From IMG/VR virus record IMGVR_UViG_3300005733_000036, positions 1 to 47,343 of that record: a DNA stretch of 47,343 nucleotides, one strand, 5' to 3'. The notes under the pieces were generated by a model. It saw nothing but the letters and a program-made list of their open reading frames with translations. It searched no databases and was not told where the DNA came from. A program made the position numbers and the translations under genes. The DNA is from a virus. Positions 14,159 to 21,224 of the stretch are shown here, in pieces. Numbering within the stretch: the stretch's first letter is position 1; each line of letters starts with the position of its first letter.

Positions 14159-14517
14159 AATTGATTTTACAAACATTATATGTGTGGGCTTACAACAAGC
14201 TATTAGGTCAAACCAAGTTTGACTCTGATTACAACAATAAAGTAGGCCAGTGGCTTGATGAAGGCAAGGAGTTGATTGTTTCAAACCACACCGCAACCCT
14301 AAATGGATTTTGTTTGTGGGTTAGTAACTATCCATATTCTTATGGCCATCCATGGGAACCAAAAGGAGATATTGACCAAGGGAAAGAATTTGGCCTTTCA
14401 GCGAAAAATATAGTCAGGCTGGAATTAAGGGTTAGAGAGGTTCGCGGAAACGTATTGGCCGATAAAAACAATACAAAAAAAAGAGAGCTCTTGAAAAGGA
14501 TGGGGGATCTATCGTGA
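14155..14517 (+). CDS. Hypothetical protein, 120 aa
   Basis: No family recognised. The middle is rich in aromatics (GFCLWVSNYPYSYGHPWEP) and the C-terminus is basic (NNTKKRELLKRM). Coupled by ATGA to Dam and by GTGA to the next gene, so it is a genuine operon member in the nin-like region. Confidence 0.72.
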   Translation: MKLILQTLYVWAYNKLLGQTKFDSDYNNKVGQWLDEGKELIVSNHTATLNGFCLWVSNYPYSYGHPWEPKGDIDQGKEFGLSAKNIVRLELRVREVRGNVLADKNNTKKRELLKRMGDLS

Positions 14518-14687
14518 GCAACCCACAACCAACCAACTGGATCCGCCCGCCCTACGCAAAGGAAGAAAGCGCCAGCGCCAAGATGAAGAAGCGTAAGGAA
14601 GCTCTGGACGCCGCAGAAGAGCGGGCCCATAAACAGCCAGCCAATATCTTTGAGGACTTTGAACAGATGTTTAAGGAGTTGTCTTGA
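14514..14687 (+). CDS. Small charged protein, 57 aa
   Basis: GTG start overlaps the previous stop (GTGA). The product is mostly helical and charged (AKMKKRKEALDAAEERAHK). Its 3' end carries the AAGGAG that serves the next gene, whose TTG start overlaps this stop (TTGA). Function unknown. Confidence 0.62.
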   Translation: MSNPQPTNWIRPPYAKEESASAKMKKRKEALDAAEERAHKQPANIFEDFEQMFKELS

Positions 14688-15907
14688 AATCAGTGGCCCT
14701 GGCAATTAATGACACGAGCGTTAAGCAATCCGCTTTAGATGGCGAGATTGGTGAGGTTCGTGACATTAAAAAGCCTATTTCTTTGCGGTTTCACAAATCC
14801 AGAGAAAAGGCGACATGGTGTTATTTGCATTACATCAAAGGCCGGGTGCAACGAACTAGAATAGGATACTGGCCCGCGCTGAGAACCAAAGAGGCGTTGG
14901 CGCTGCTTCCTGCCATCATTGAACAAATAGGGCGCGGTGATGATGTTCAGGCCAGCCAGTTTAATACAGTGGGTGATCTGCTTAGTTGGTATGCAGTCAG
15001 GATAGATCAGGAAGTATTAAAAAGTGATAGCCGGCGCAAAGGGGTATTAAGTGCAATTAATAAGCACCTACGCCCCCGCCTTGAAAATATCAAGATCATC
15101 AATTTGAAGAAGTCGGTAATTGATGAGAAGTTAATATTGCCCTTACAAAACGATGATCTTAAACCATCAAGTATCCGTCAGTACTTTGCCATTTTAAAGC
15201 GTGTGTTCACTAGTGCTCATGAGCTCGGCGCCATTACGGTTAACCCAATGGCCAGTATGAAATTCAGGGACCACGTTCAGCGGCGTATAGAGCCAAAGGC
15301 CGGTCGAATTTTAGTCTCTGATGTTCACCGAGTGCTTAAGCAGATAGGCGAGTTGTCAGGCGTGATTCATGTGATGCTGCTTATGATGCTGATGTTTGGT
15401 ACCCGTATCGGCGAAACCAGGCAGTTGCGGTGGCGCCACGTCGATTTTGAAGCACGGCGCTTAACTATCCCTGAGCAGATAACTAAGACTGGTTCAGTTC
15501 ACATACTCCCGCTCACCGATCACGCCATTGCGCTCCTGAAGAATTACCGGGCCCAGTGCCCTGGTGAATATCTGTTTGGCAATAATGAGCCATGCTCAGA
15601 AAGTCAGGCGGACAAGTTGGTGCGAACTGCATCTGGCAGGAAGTGGTCAGCTCATGATTTACGAAAGGCGGCCCGCAGTGCCTGGGCAACGATAGGGATT
15701 GATTACTGGGTATCAGAGCGCCTGTTAAACCATAAACAAAAAGGGTTGGATTTGGTGTACATCAAAGCTGACTCGATGGACGTAAAACGGGCAGCACTTG
15801 AGCAATATCACACATGGCTATTTGGTGGTTCCGCGACAAGTCATATACAAGTCATGGAGAAATCTAGCGAACCTGAAAACACAAGCATATTCAACAAGGT
15901 GGCGTAA
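14684..15907 (+). CDS. Second full-length tyrosine recombinase
   Basis: 407 residues with all catalytic signatures: Arg in FGTRIGETRQL (near 239), H-x-x-R in HDLRKAARSAW (near 323), the LLNHKQKG box, and the nucleophile Tyr in LVYIKAD (near 358). The N-terminal part has a DUF4102-like arm-binding look, followed by a SAM-like core-binding domain. Start TTG 14684, 5 nt after AAGGAG. It lies in the replication/nin region, far from attL/attR, and unlike the attL integrase it has an intact box I. It may resolve dimers, act on another att site, or be the real integrase of an ancestor. Confidence 0.92.
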   Translation: MKSVALAINDTSVKQSALDGEIGEVRDIKKPISLRFHKSREKATWCYLHYIKGRVQRTRIGYWPALRTKEALALLPAIIEQIGRGDDVQASQFNTVGDLLSWYAVRIDQEVLKSDSRRKGVLSAINKHLRPRLENIKIINLKKSVIDEKLILPLQNDDLKPSSIRQYFAILKRVFTSAHELGAITVNPMASMKFRDHVQRRIEPKAGRILVSDVHRVLKQIGELSGVIHVMLLMMLMFGTRIGETRQLRWRHVDFEARRLTIPEQITKTGSVHILPLTDHAIALLKNYRAQCPGEYLFGNNEPCSESQADKLVRTASGRKWSAHDLRKAARSAWATIGIDYWVSERLLNHKQKGLDLVYIKADSMDVKRAALEQYHTWLFGGSATSHIQVMEKSSEPENTSIFNKVA

Positions 15908-15909
15908 AA

Positions 15910-15966
15910 ATGGCGTTTTCTAATATGGAATACATAAACAACCGATTGGGGCGGCTGAATAGATGA
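15910..15966 (+). CDS. Possible 18-aa leader peptide
   Basis: ATG GCG TTT frame of 18 codons (MAFSNMEYINNRLGRLNR) directly after the recombinase gene. Its TGA overlaps the next start (ATGA), suggesting translational coupling. Support is positional only. Confidence 0.3.
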   Translation: MAFSNMEYINNRLGRLNR

Positions 15967-16241
15967 TTTATGTGATTATGTTTTTCGTTTCTCTCTGCTT
16001 TGTTGGCAGTAAGGCTTACCAGAATCTGAGTATCATTCACGGCAACACTAAGACGGTTTTGATGATGGGCTATGTGATCGCCAGTTTTGAGGTTGCTGGA
16101 ATCGCTGTTGTCTCAGTTGAGGCGAATAGTGGTGGTTTGTCAGCTGCCTGGTTGATTATCCCCATGGGAACGGCCGGCGGCTTAGGTTGCCTGCTATCGA
16201 TGATCCTGCACAAGCGAATGCGCTCAAAAGGTGATTTATGA
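15963..16241 (+). CDS. Small membrane protein upstream of RusA
   Basis: 92 residues with three hydrophobic segments: IYVIMFFVSLCFVG, MMGYVIASFEVAGIAVV and AAWLIIPMGTAGGLGCLLS, ending in a basic tail. Located before rusA with an ATGA overlap. It could affect the membrane, but it is in the early/nin region, so a holin role is not implied. Confidence 0.7.
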   Translation: MIYVIMFFVSLCFVGSKAYQNLSIIHGNTKTVLMMGYVIASFEVAGIAVVSVEANSGGLSAAWLIIPMGTAGGLGCLLSMILHKRMRSKGDL

Positions 16242-16609
16242 TCAAGCTTGAACTGCCATACCCTCCGACGGTAAACCACTATTACGGGCAGAGGCCGAGA
16301 GGTGGCCGCTACATTAAGCCTGAAGGTAAAACTTATAGAGTTGAAGTTCTGGCGGCAGCAATGGAGAAGAAGGCCTGTAATTACGTTACTGAAGAAATTG
16401 AGGTTGATATAGAGGTTTACCCGCCAGATAAGAGGAAGCGTGATCTGGACAATATCAACAAAGCATTGCTGGATGCGCTTGAGTCTGCCGGTGTTTTCAA
16501 AGATGACAGTCAAATAGTCAAGTTAACCAGTACAAAATGTGATCTGCTGAAGGGTGGCAAGGTCATTGTTCGAATTTCTAAAAAGAAAGCGGTAAAGGCC
16601 GTGCGCTAA
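16238..16609 (+). CDS. rusA: RusA-family Holliday junction resolvase
   Basis: 123 residues, the full family length. Catalytic acidic residues are visible at D69 and D71 (RDLDNINKALLDAL) and in KDDSQI near 89-90, with K75 nearby; all match the RusA pattern. It cuts four-way junctions symmetrically and would resolve recombination intermediates before packaging. ATGA overlap with the membrane gene. Confidence 0.95.
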   Translation: MIKLELPYPPTVNHYYGQRPRGGRYIKPEGKTYRVEVLAAAMEKKACNYVTEEIEVDIEVYPPDKRKRDLDNINKALLDALESAGVFKDDSQIVKLTSTKCDLLKGGKVIVRISKKKAVKAVR

Positions 16610-16618
16610 GGTGAAAAA

Positions 16619-16969
16619 ATGCAGATTGAAACGAACTTGCAAGATGAGTTGGAGCAGTGGGGGTGGTGGGCGCAGGCTTGTCCAAGCCGTTCATTAAACT
16701 ACCCTGGCAGTGAGCCATTCACTGTTAAAAAGGGTGGTTTAGGGCTGACCATTACCGATGATAGGGCGTTAGAGATAGATCAGGCGATCGCCTATTTATT
16801 CAACGGGGATGAAAAAGCTATATTGGCTATCAAGTTAAGGTTTGTTTGCGGTTTCACTTACAGGGATATAGGTAAACGATTGGATCTAAGTAAAGACCGC
16901 TCTCAAAGGCTTGTTGATGACTGCGTTTCTTGGTTGACTGGTTATTTTGTTGGAAAGCGCGTTGCGTAA
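16619..16969 (+). CDS. Q: Q-like late antiterminator
   Basis: 116 residues resembling the phage antitermination Q family: ELEQWGWWAQACPS at the start and a C-terminal helix-turn-helix (FTYRDIGKRLDLSKDRSQRLVDD). Last gene of the early operon, followed by a terminator and then the late genes, which is where Q acts. Family call by pattern, so moderately sure. Confidence 0.75.
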   Translation: MQIETNLQDELEQWGWWAQACPSRSLNYPGSEPFTVKKGGLGLTITDDRALEIDQAIAYLFNGDEKAILAIKLRFVCGFTYRDIGKRLDLSKDRSQRLVDDCVSWLTGYFVGKRVA

Positions 16970-17068
16970 CTCTTTGTGGTTTGTCGTGGTTCTATTAGGC
17001 GTTATTGTGTTTACTTTTGTCTCGCTCTGAGTTAGAATTTTCATGTAGATTGCGCAAACTATATCCAA

Positions 17069-17099
17069 AGCCCCAAGGTTAACCCCTCGGGGCTTTTTT
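17069..17099 (+). terminator. tR'-like terminator after Q
   Basis: AGCCCC (17069-17074) and GGGGCT (17089-17094) followed by a T run to 17099. It sits between Q and the late region, where a Q-dependent transcript must read through. It may also help separate the convergent lipoprotein gene. Confidence 0.85.
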
Positions 17100-17104
17100 G
17101 TTGG

Positions 17105-17638
17105 CTACTGTTTATCAACGAGATTGATGAATTTTGGCAACTTCTGGTTTATTAATGCTGTTGTTGATTTCCCGAAAGTGGAAACGCCATAAGTGTTGTC
17201 GTTTCTAGTGATTTTGAATTTAACATCATCAGCGTTCGCCAGCACTTTAAGTACTTCGTACGGCACGACAAATGATTTCAATGATGAATTTGATACTTGA
17301 GTACGTTCAAATTTAGTAAATGTGTGCGTTGAGTCATCAAATTCATAAACCTTGTCGTTTGTTTTGAATGATATCGATTTAATCCCAATGACTTCATCAA
17401 TCACCATCGCCTCAACCTGAACTGATGAAGGCGATGATGACGACCAGTAAAGACCAATACCCTGCATATCTTCGCTTGAATCACCAGATTCAAAAGCGGC
17501 GACAGGGTATTGGTAAATCTCAGTCGAGTTTTCAAATTTATCAACATAGACCTTTGGATCCGGCGTAAGAGAGTCAACCATTGTTGATGAGCAGGCGGTA
17601 ATAATAGCAGTGATTGCCAGTAAGAATATTTTTCGCAT
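17105..17638 (-). CDS. Lipoprotein moron
   Basis: 177 residues with a signal peptide and lipobox (LLAITAIITAC), so a lipid-anchored envelope protein. The body is acidic and beta-rich. ATG 17638 has AAGGA at 6 nt, favouring it over an ATG two codons upstream that abuts the SD. Read against all late genes between Q and lysis, the classic place for lysogenic-conversion genes such as lambda bor. Role inferred: surface change or superinfection exclusion. Confidence 0.8.
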   Translation of the reverse strand: MRKIFLLAITAIITACSSTMVDSLTPDPKVYVDKFENSTEIYQYPVAAFESGDSSEDMQGIGLYWSSSSPSSVQVEAMVIDEVIGIKSISFKTNDKVYEFDDSTHTFTKFERTQVSNSSLKSFVVPYEVLKVLANADDVKFKITRNDNTYGVSTFGKSTTALINQKLPKFINLVDKQ

Positions 17639-17728
17639 TGTCATTCCTTTGAGTGAAAAGGTATTAATGACAATTTTTAACTAAATTGTAAAGGCTTCCT
17701 GTCCATTTCCCCTGGACTGCTCCCAGCC

Positions 17729-17750
17729 GCCCCGCTCAGGGGCATTTATT
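17729..17750 (+). terminator. Hairpin in the late leader
   Basis: GCCCC-GCTCA-GGGGC (17729-17743) followed by ATTTATT, just upstream of the endolysin gene. It could be a weak terminator or translation-modulating hairpin in the late transcript. Confidence 0.45.
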
Positions 17751-17759
17751 GAGATTATC

Positions 17760-18236
17760 ATGTACTACGGTTTAAATAGTTCAGCGGAAGCAAAAGCGCT
17801 GGCTCATAAAGTTGTGTCTGTTCTTGGTGGCGGCCATGATGCCTGGTGCCTGCTAATTGAAACGGCATGCGCCGAAACGCTGTTAGGTAACTATCCTGAT
17901 TCTCATCCGGATAAATGGGGCGTTGGCTTATGCCAGCATGACCAAATAGGCTTGGATGATATCCAGCAAAATAGCAAGGCTGTTCACTTTGAATTAGTGA
18001 AGCGTTATTTCGGGTATGACATAGAAAACGTTATTTTAAGTGACCTAGCAAACGATCCATTACTGTCACTTATTTGTTGTCGACTTTCATATAAACGCGT
18101 TCCAGAAAGAATTCCTAGCGATCTATTAAGTCGCGCTCACTACTGGAAAGAACATTACAACACAGACGCTGGCGCTGGTACCGTTGAAGAGTACCTTGAG
18201 CGCGTTGCTGAGTGTTTAGGTGAGGAATGGCAGTGA
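17760..18236 (+). CDS. Endolysin, lysozyme/transglycosylase-like
   Basis: 158 residues. The N-terminus has a probable catalytic Glu in LIETACAETLLG followed by WGVGLCQHDQIGLDDI. The C-terminal motif HYWKEHYNTDAGAGTVEEYL is one I recognise from many siphophage muralytic enzymes. It would cleave peptidoglycan glycan strands. No signal peptide is seen, so release depends on the holins downstream. First gene of the late lysis cassette. Confidence 0.75.
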   Translation: MYYGLNSSAEAKALAHKVVSVLGGGHDAWCLLIETACAETLLGNYPDSHPDKWGVGLCQHDQIGLDDIQQNSKAVHFELVKRYFGYDIENVILSDLANDPLLSLICCRLSYKRVPERIPSDLLSRAHYWKEHYNTDAGAGTVEEYLERVAECLGEEWQ

Positions 18237-18466
18237 AAACCTATCAAGGGCACGAATGGAGCCATAAAGGCCTGTTATACGGCTTTGTGCCAGTATATAT
18301 CAATGAACCGTACAGCGAGGCTCCTGAGATAACAGTTCGCCACTGGTCGTTAGAATTTCTGGCGGATTTTGCAGAGGCTCTATTTGCCACTTGTTGCAAG
18401 ATTAAATGCCTTATCGATCCAAGCTATGAGCCTCAATTTTTCTTCAAGGTCACTGGTGAGCTGTGA
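18227..18466 (+). CDS. Hypothetical lysis-cassette protein, 79 aa
   Basis: Starts within the endolysin gene with the SD-like GAGG. The product is aromatic-rich (LLYGFVPVYINEPYSEAP, then FLADFAEALFATCC). Its stop overlaps the next GTG start. No family recognised; the context suggests a lysis accessory. Confidence 0.65.
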   Translation: MAVKTYQGHEWSHKGLLYGFVPVYINEPYSEAPEITVRHWSLEFLADFAEALFATCCKIKCLIDPSYEPQFFFKVTGEL

Positions 18467-18963
18467 ACTGGTCTGACTTAGGTGAAAAGGTTGCTGACTT
18501 CGCCCCAGTGCTCGGCACTTTGTTGGCCGGTCCAGCTGGCGCTTCTGTCGGCTCACTAATTGCCAGCGAATACGGCACTAAATCTGATCCGGCTGAAATA
18601 GCCGCTAAATTATCAACCGATCCAAACGCAGCCATTAACCTGAGAAAGATTGAGCTTGATAACAAGGCTGAGCTCGCACGTATCAGTGCTCAAGCGTTAC
18701 GCCTTGAGGCTGAGGATAAACAGAACGCCAGGGCAGAGCATAAAAACAGCATTATGCCTGCAGTGCTTAGCGTTGTTTTAACGCTGCTGGTGGCTTTTAT
18801 CGTTTATCTGCTGTTTTACGTGGCAGTGCCAACCGGTGCAAAAGAGGTTTTATTTATGATGCTCGGAATTGTTGCCAGAGAGTGGGCCGGATCCATGCAA
18901 TACTGGTTTGGCACAACCCGATCAAGCTCAGATAAGAATAAACTTTTCTTATCAAAACCTTAA
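18463..18963 (+). CDS. Holin, 3TM type
   Basis: 166 residues of the GTA/phage 3-TM holin pattern (PF11351-like). A Gly/Ala-rich N-terminal hydrophobic segment (LGTLLAGPAGASVGSLIAS) is followed by a charged helix (DKQNARAEHKNSIMP), TM VLSVVLTLLVAFIVYLLFY and TM EVLFMMLGIVAREWAG. GTG start overlapping the upstream stop. It would permeabilise the inner membrane for endolysin release. Confidence 0.78.
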   Translation: MNWSDLGEKVADFAPVLGTLLAGPAGASVGSLIASEYGTKSDPAEIAAKLSTDPNAAINLRKIELDNKAELARISAQALRLEAEDKQNARAEHKNSIMPAVLSVVLTLLVAFIVYLLFYVAVPTGAKEVLFMMLGIVAREWAGSMQYWFGTTRSSSDKNKLFLSKP

Positions 18964-19033
18964 ACTAATTAACAATACAAGCATGTATGTCCATACAGTA
19001 TTATTGTGGTGTGAATCAATAACCAGAAACGTT

Positions 19034-19318
19034 ATGAGCCTATTACACCACACAGACCCACACATAGACCACGACCAGAGCATGGCTGACAAATTCTCAA
19101 TAGTAACTTATGCCAGTGGGTTATTCACAACCTGGTGGGGATTTGTAACCTCTCAAGAGGGTGGTATTTTCGCGGGTATTGTAATCGGTGCTGCAACATT
19201 CGCGGTTACCGTGTATTTCAAGATGAAAGACGAAAAGCGAAAGCGCGAAATTCATCAATTGAAAATAGCTCAGTTGTTGGCGGCCACGCCAGAGCAGGAA
19301 GAAATAAAACAAGAGTAA
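19034..19318 (+). CDS. Second holin-like membrane protein
   Basis: 94 residues from ATG 19034. A His/Asp-rich start precedes two membrane segments (FSIVTYASGLFTTWWGFV and GGIFAGIVIGAATFAVTVYF) and a strongly charged C-terminus (KDEKRKREIHQLK). This is the layout of P21-S-type two-TM holins. A later ATG at 19082 is an alternative start. Follows the 3-TM holin. Confidence 0.7.
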   Translation: MSLLHHTDPHIDHDQSMADKFSIVTYASGLFTTWWGFVTSQEGGIFAGIVIGAATFAVTVYFKMKDEKRKREIHQLKIAQLLAATPEQEEIKQE

Positions 19319-19321
19319 ATC

Positions 19322-19729
19322 ATGATCGTCATCTTTGGCCGTAGTAATCATTGGATTTCTCGGTTAATAAGATGGCGCACAAGGTCAGATTGGTCCCATG
19401 TCGGAATTGTTGATCTTAACCGAGTGTTAGAGTCAAAAGGTCCGATAGGCGTACAGTTTACCCCGATCAGCGAATTCATAGCGCGTTACACTCACACCGA
19501 GATTCGTTGTCTCCCTGGCAGCATAGAAAAAGCAAAATCAAAACTCGGTGCTCCATTCGATAGGCGTGGGCTGAAAGGGTTATTTTTTAAATTAAAAAAC
19601 ACTCACGATAAAAAAGCGTGGTTCTGCTCTGAGTTAGTCGCATACGCATCTAATGAGATACACGATGATGACGCACACTTAGCAACACCAGAGCGTATTT
19701 ATAGGTTAAGCACAAGGTTACCCAAATGA
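19322..19729 (+). CDS. NlpC/P60 (YiiX-like) cysteine hydrolase
   Basis: 135 residues. A His in WSHVGIVD (H26) precedes a Cys in KKAWFCSELVAYAS (C102), the circularly permuted papain-like order of YiiX/YebB-type NlpC/P60 enzymes, with a short acidic stretch after. It may cut peptide or lipid amides. Placed in the lysis cassette directly after the holins, it could be a second wall- or envelope-cutting enzyme. Confidence 0.78.
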   Translation: MIVIFGRSNHWISRLIRWRTRSDWSHVGIVDLNRVLESKGPIGVQFTPISEFIARYTHTEIRCLPGSIEKAKSKLGAPFDRRGLKGLFFKLKNTHDKKAWFCSELVAYASNEIHDDDAHLATPERIYRLSTRLPK

Positions 19730-19980
19730 GCGTTGAGATTTCAAATCAACAAGTTTTCCCTAAGTTTGACGGCGAGGCCGTTTTGTCTATTAAGTTTGTT
19801 GATGGATCGCCTCAGTTGGAATTCAATACCGGTGATGGGTGGGAGCCGTTTGGGGAAGGTTTGTATACCTCAAGCACTGCAGTCAGTATCAGTGGGCATC
19901 CAGAGTTGGACTACAGAATGAATAATATTGGCAATTCAGTCATTAGGTTGCTGGGCAGTAAAAACGGTATTCCCCTTTAG
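19726..19980 (+). CDS. Hypothetical protein, 84 aa
   Basis: ATGA overlap with the hydrolase. Beta-rich, with a repeated-looking start (VLSIKFVDGSPQLEFNTGD) and GEGLYTSSTAVSISG. It could be a virion or spanin-like accessory, but no lipobox or TM is present. Not recognised. Confidence 0.62.
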   Translation: MSVEISNQQVFPKFDGEAVLSIKFVDGSPQLEFNTGDGWEPFGEGLYTSSTAVSISGHPELDYRMNNIGNSVIRLLGSKNGIPL

Positions 19981-19988
19981 GGATTATT

Positions 19989-20558
19989 ATGACCGCCCGA
20001 CTTGATGACAATCTCGGAAAGTTTTTCGATAAAGCTTTTCAGAAGATTGAGAAGCAGATTGAATTTGCCGCTTTGCTTACAGCTAACGCTATTGCCGAGG
20101 ATGTCAAAACTGGTGTCGAGCGCCAGTTAAAGTCTGATATAGATAGACCAACACCATTTACCCAGAAGGCATTTAGAGTTAAGCGAGCCAATAGAAAAAC
20201 GTTGGCCGCAGCCGTTGAAATAAAGCCCGTCCAGGCAAGGTATCTAAAGTATCAGATAGAAGGTGGTACTCGACGTAACGAGCCTGTTGTTATCCCTCGT
20301 AAGCGGGCAGTAAATAGGTACGGTAATTTACCAAGAGGTAAGCTAAAGCGCTTACGTCAACAGGGTAAGTCATTTATAGCTGATGGCTTAGTGCTGCAAA
20401 AGATGAAGCGAAAGAATAGGCCTTTGGCATTCCTCGCTGATGAAGCGAAATATAAAAAGCGCTTCAAGTTCTTCGAGAGGGCACGCAGTACAGCCAACAA
20501 GGTAGCTCAAAAAAGATACAACGAGTCAATAAAATATGCTTTATCGACAGCTAGATAG
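19989..20558 (+). CDS. Basic structural-type protein, possibly tail-completion (gpZ-like)
   Basis: 189 residues, strongly basic (KRANRKTLAAAVEIKP, RGKLKRLRQQGKSFIADG). The pattern of a helical N-terminus, basic middle and helical end recalls the HK97 gp10/lambda gpZ minor tail proteins. Its position before cos and TerS is unusual for such a protein. Tentative. Confidence 0.6.
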   Translation: MTARLDDNLGKFFDKAFQKIEKQIEFAALLTANAIAEDVKTGVERQLKSDIDRPTPFTQKAFRVKRANRKTLAAAVEIKPVQARYLKYQIEGGTRRNEPVVIPRKRAVNRYGNLPRGKLKRLRQQGKSFIADGLVLQKMKRKNRPLAFLADEAKYKKRFKFFERARSTANKVAQKRYNESIKYALSTAR

Positions 20559-20708
20559 CGAGTTGCACACCGCTGGTGCAAAAAAGGTACTTTCCAGACC
20601 CACGTTAGCCCGAGGGTAATTCGCATCCCGAAGTTTGGCTATTTATGAGTTATTTTCGCTTCAAGTTGTTGTGTTATGCCGTTTCACTTTTCACGAACCT
20701 AAAGAATC
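20559..20708 (+). other. cos: Probable cos/packaging region
   Basis: 150 bp without an ORF directly upstream of the Nu1-type small terminase, where cosN/cosB lie in lambda. Inverted repeats include TTGCAC...GTGCAA near 20563-20581 and GGGTAATTCGCATCCC near 20614-20629. No cut site can be fixed by eye. Confidence 0.5.
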
Positions 20709-21224
20709 ATGGACCCGCATTTAATAAATAAAAAGAACATGGCGGCGTCTTGTGGCATATCCACTCAAGCCTTTGATAAGTGGGGCGTAAAGCCTTACAA
20801 GAAAGAGGGTCGCCAACAGTTTTACCGTGTTCAGGATGTGATTGACAACCGGGTTGAAAACGAGCTTAAGAAAAATCACAACCGAGTTAACCACGGTGGC
20901 GAGAAGATTGATATTGAGTATGAGAAAGCAAAGCTCACTCAACAGCAGCGGATCACGCAAGAGATCAAGAATGAAATTTTAGAAGCCAGAGCGATCCCGG
21001 TGGAAGCAGCCCGCGATGTGTTAGCTAGAATTCTGGCGCAAATCGGGGCAACCCTTGATGCCTTAGCTCCAAACATTAAACGGCGGCACCCTGAGATTGA
21101 ACAGCGCATTATCGACTTTATTAAGTCAGAAACGATCAAGCACCAGAACGAGGCCGCCAACCTCGATAATTACATAGACGAAATATTAGACGATGTTGTC
21201 ACCCAGGCAGAGGCGAAAATTTAA
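20709..21224 (+). CDS. Terminase small subunit, Nu1-like
   Basis: 171 residues. N-terminal winged-helix MerR-like DNA-binding domain (NMAASCGISTQAFDKWG) with charged linker, then a helical region with ARAIPVEAARDVLARILAQ, as in the Nu1 family (PF07471). It recognises cos DNA and recruits the large subunit. Confidence 0.92.
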   Translation: MDPHLINKKNMAASCGISTQAFDKWGVKPYKKEGRQQFYRVQDVIDNRVENELKKNHNRVNHGGEKIDIEYEKAKLTQQQRITQEIKNEILEARAIPVEAARDVLARILAQIGATLDALAPNIKRRHPEIEQRIIDFIKSETIKHQNEAANLDNYIDEILDDVVTQAEAKI

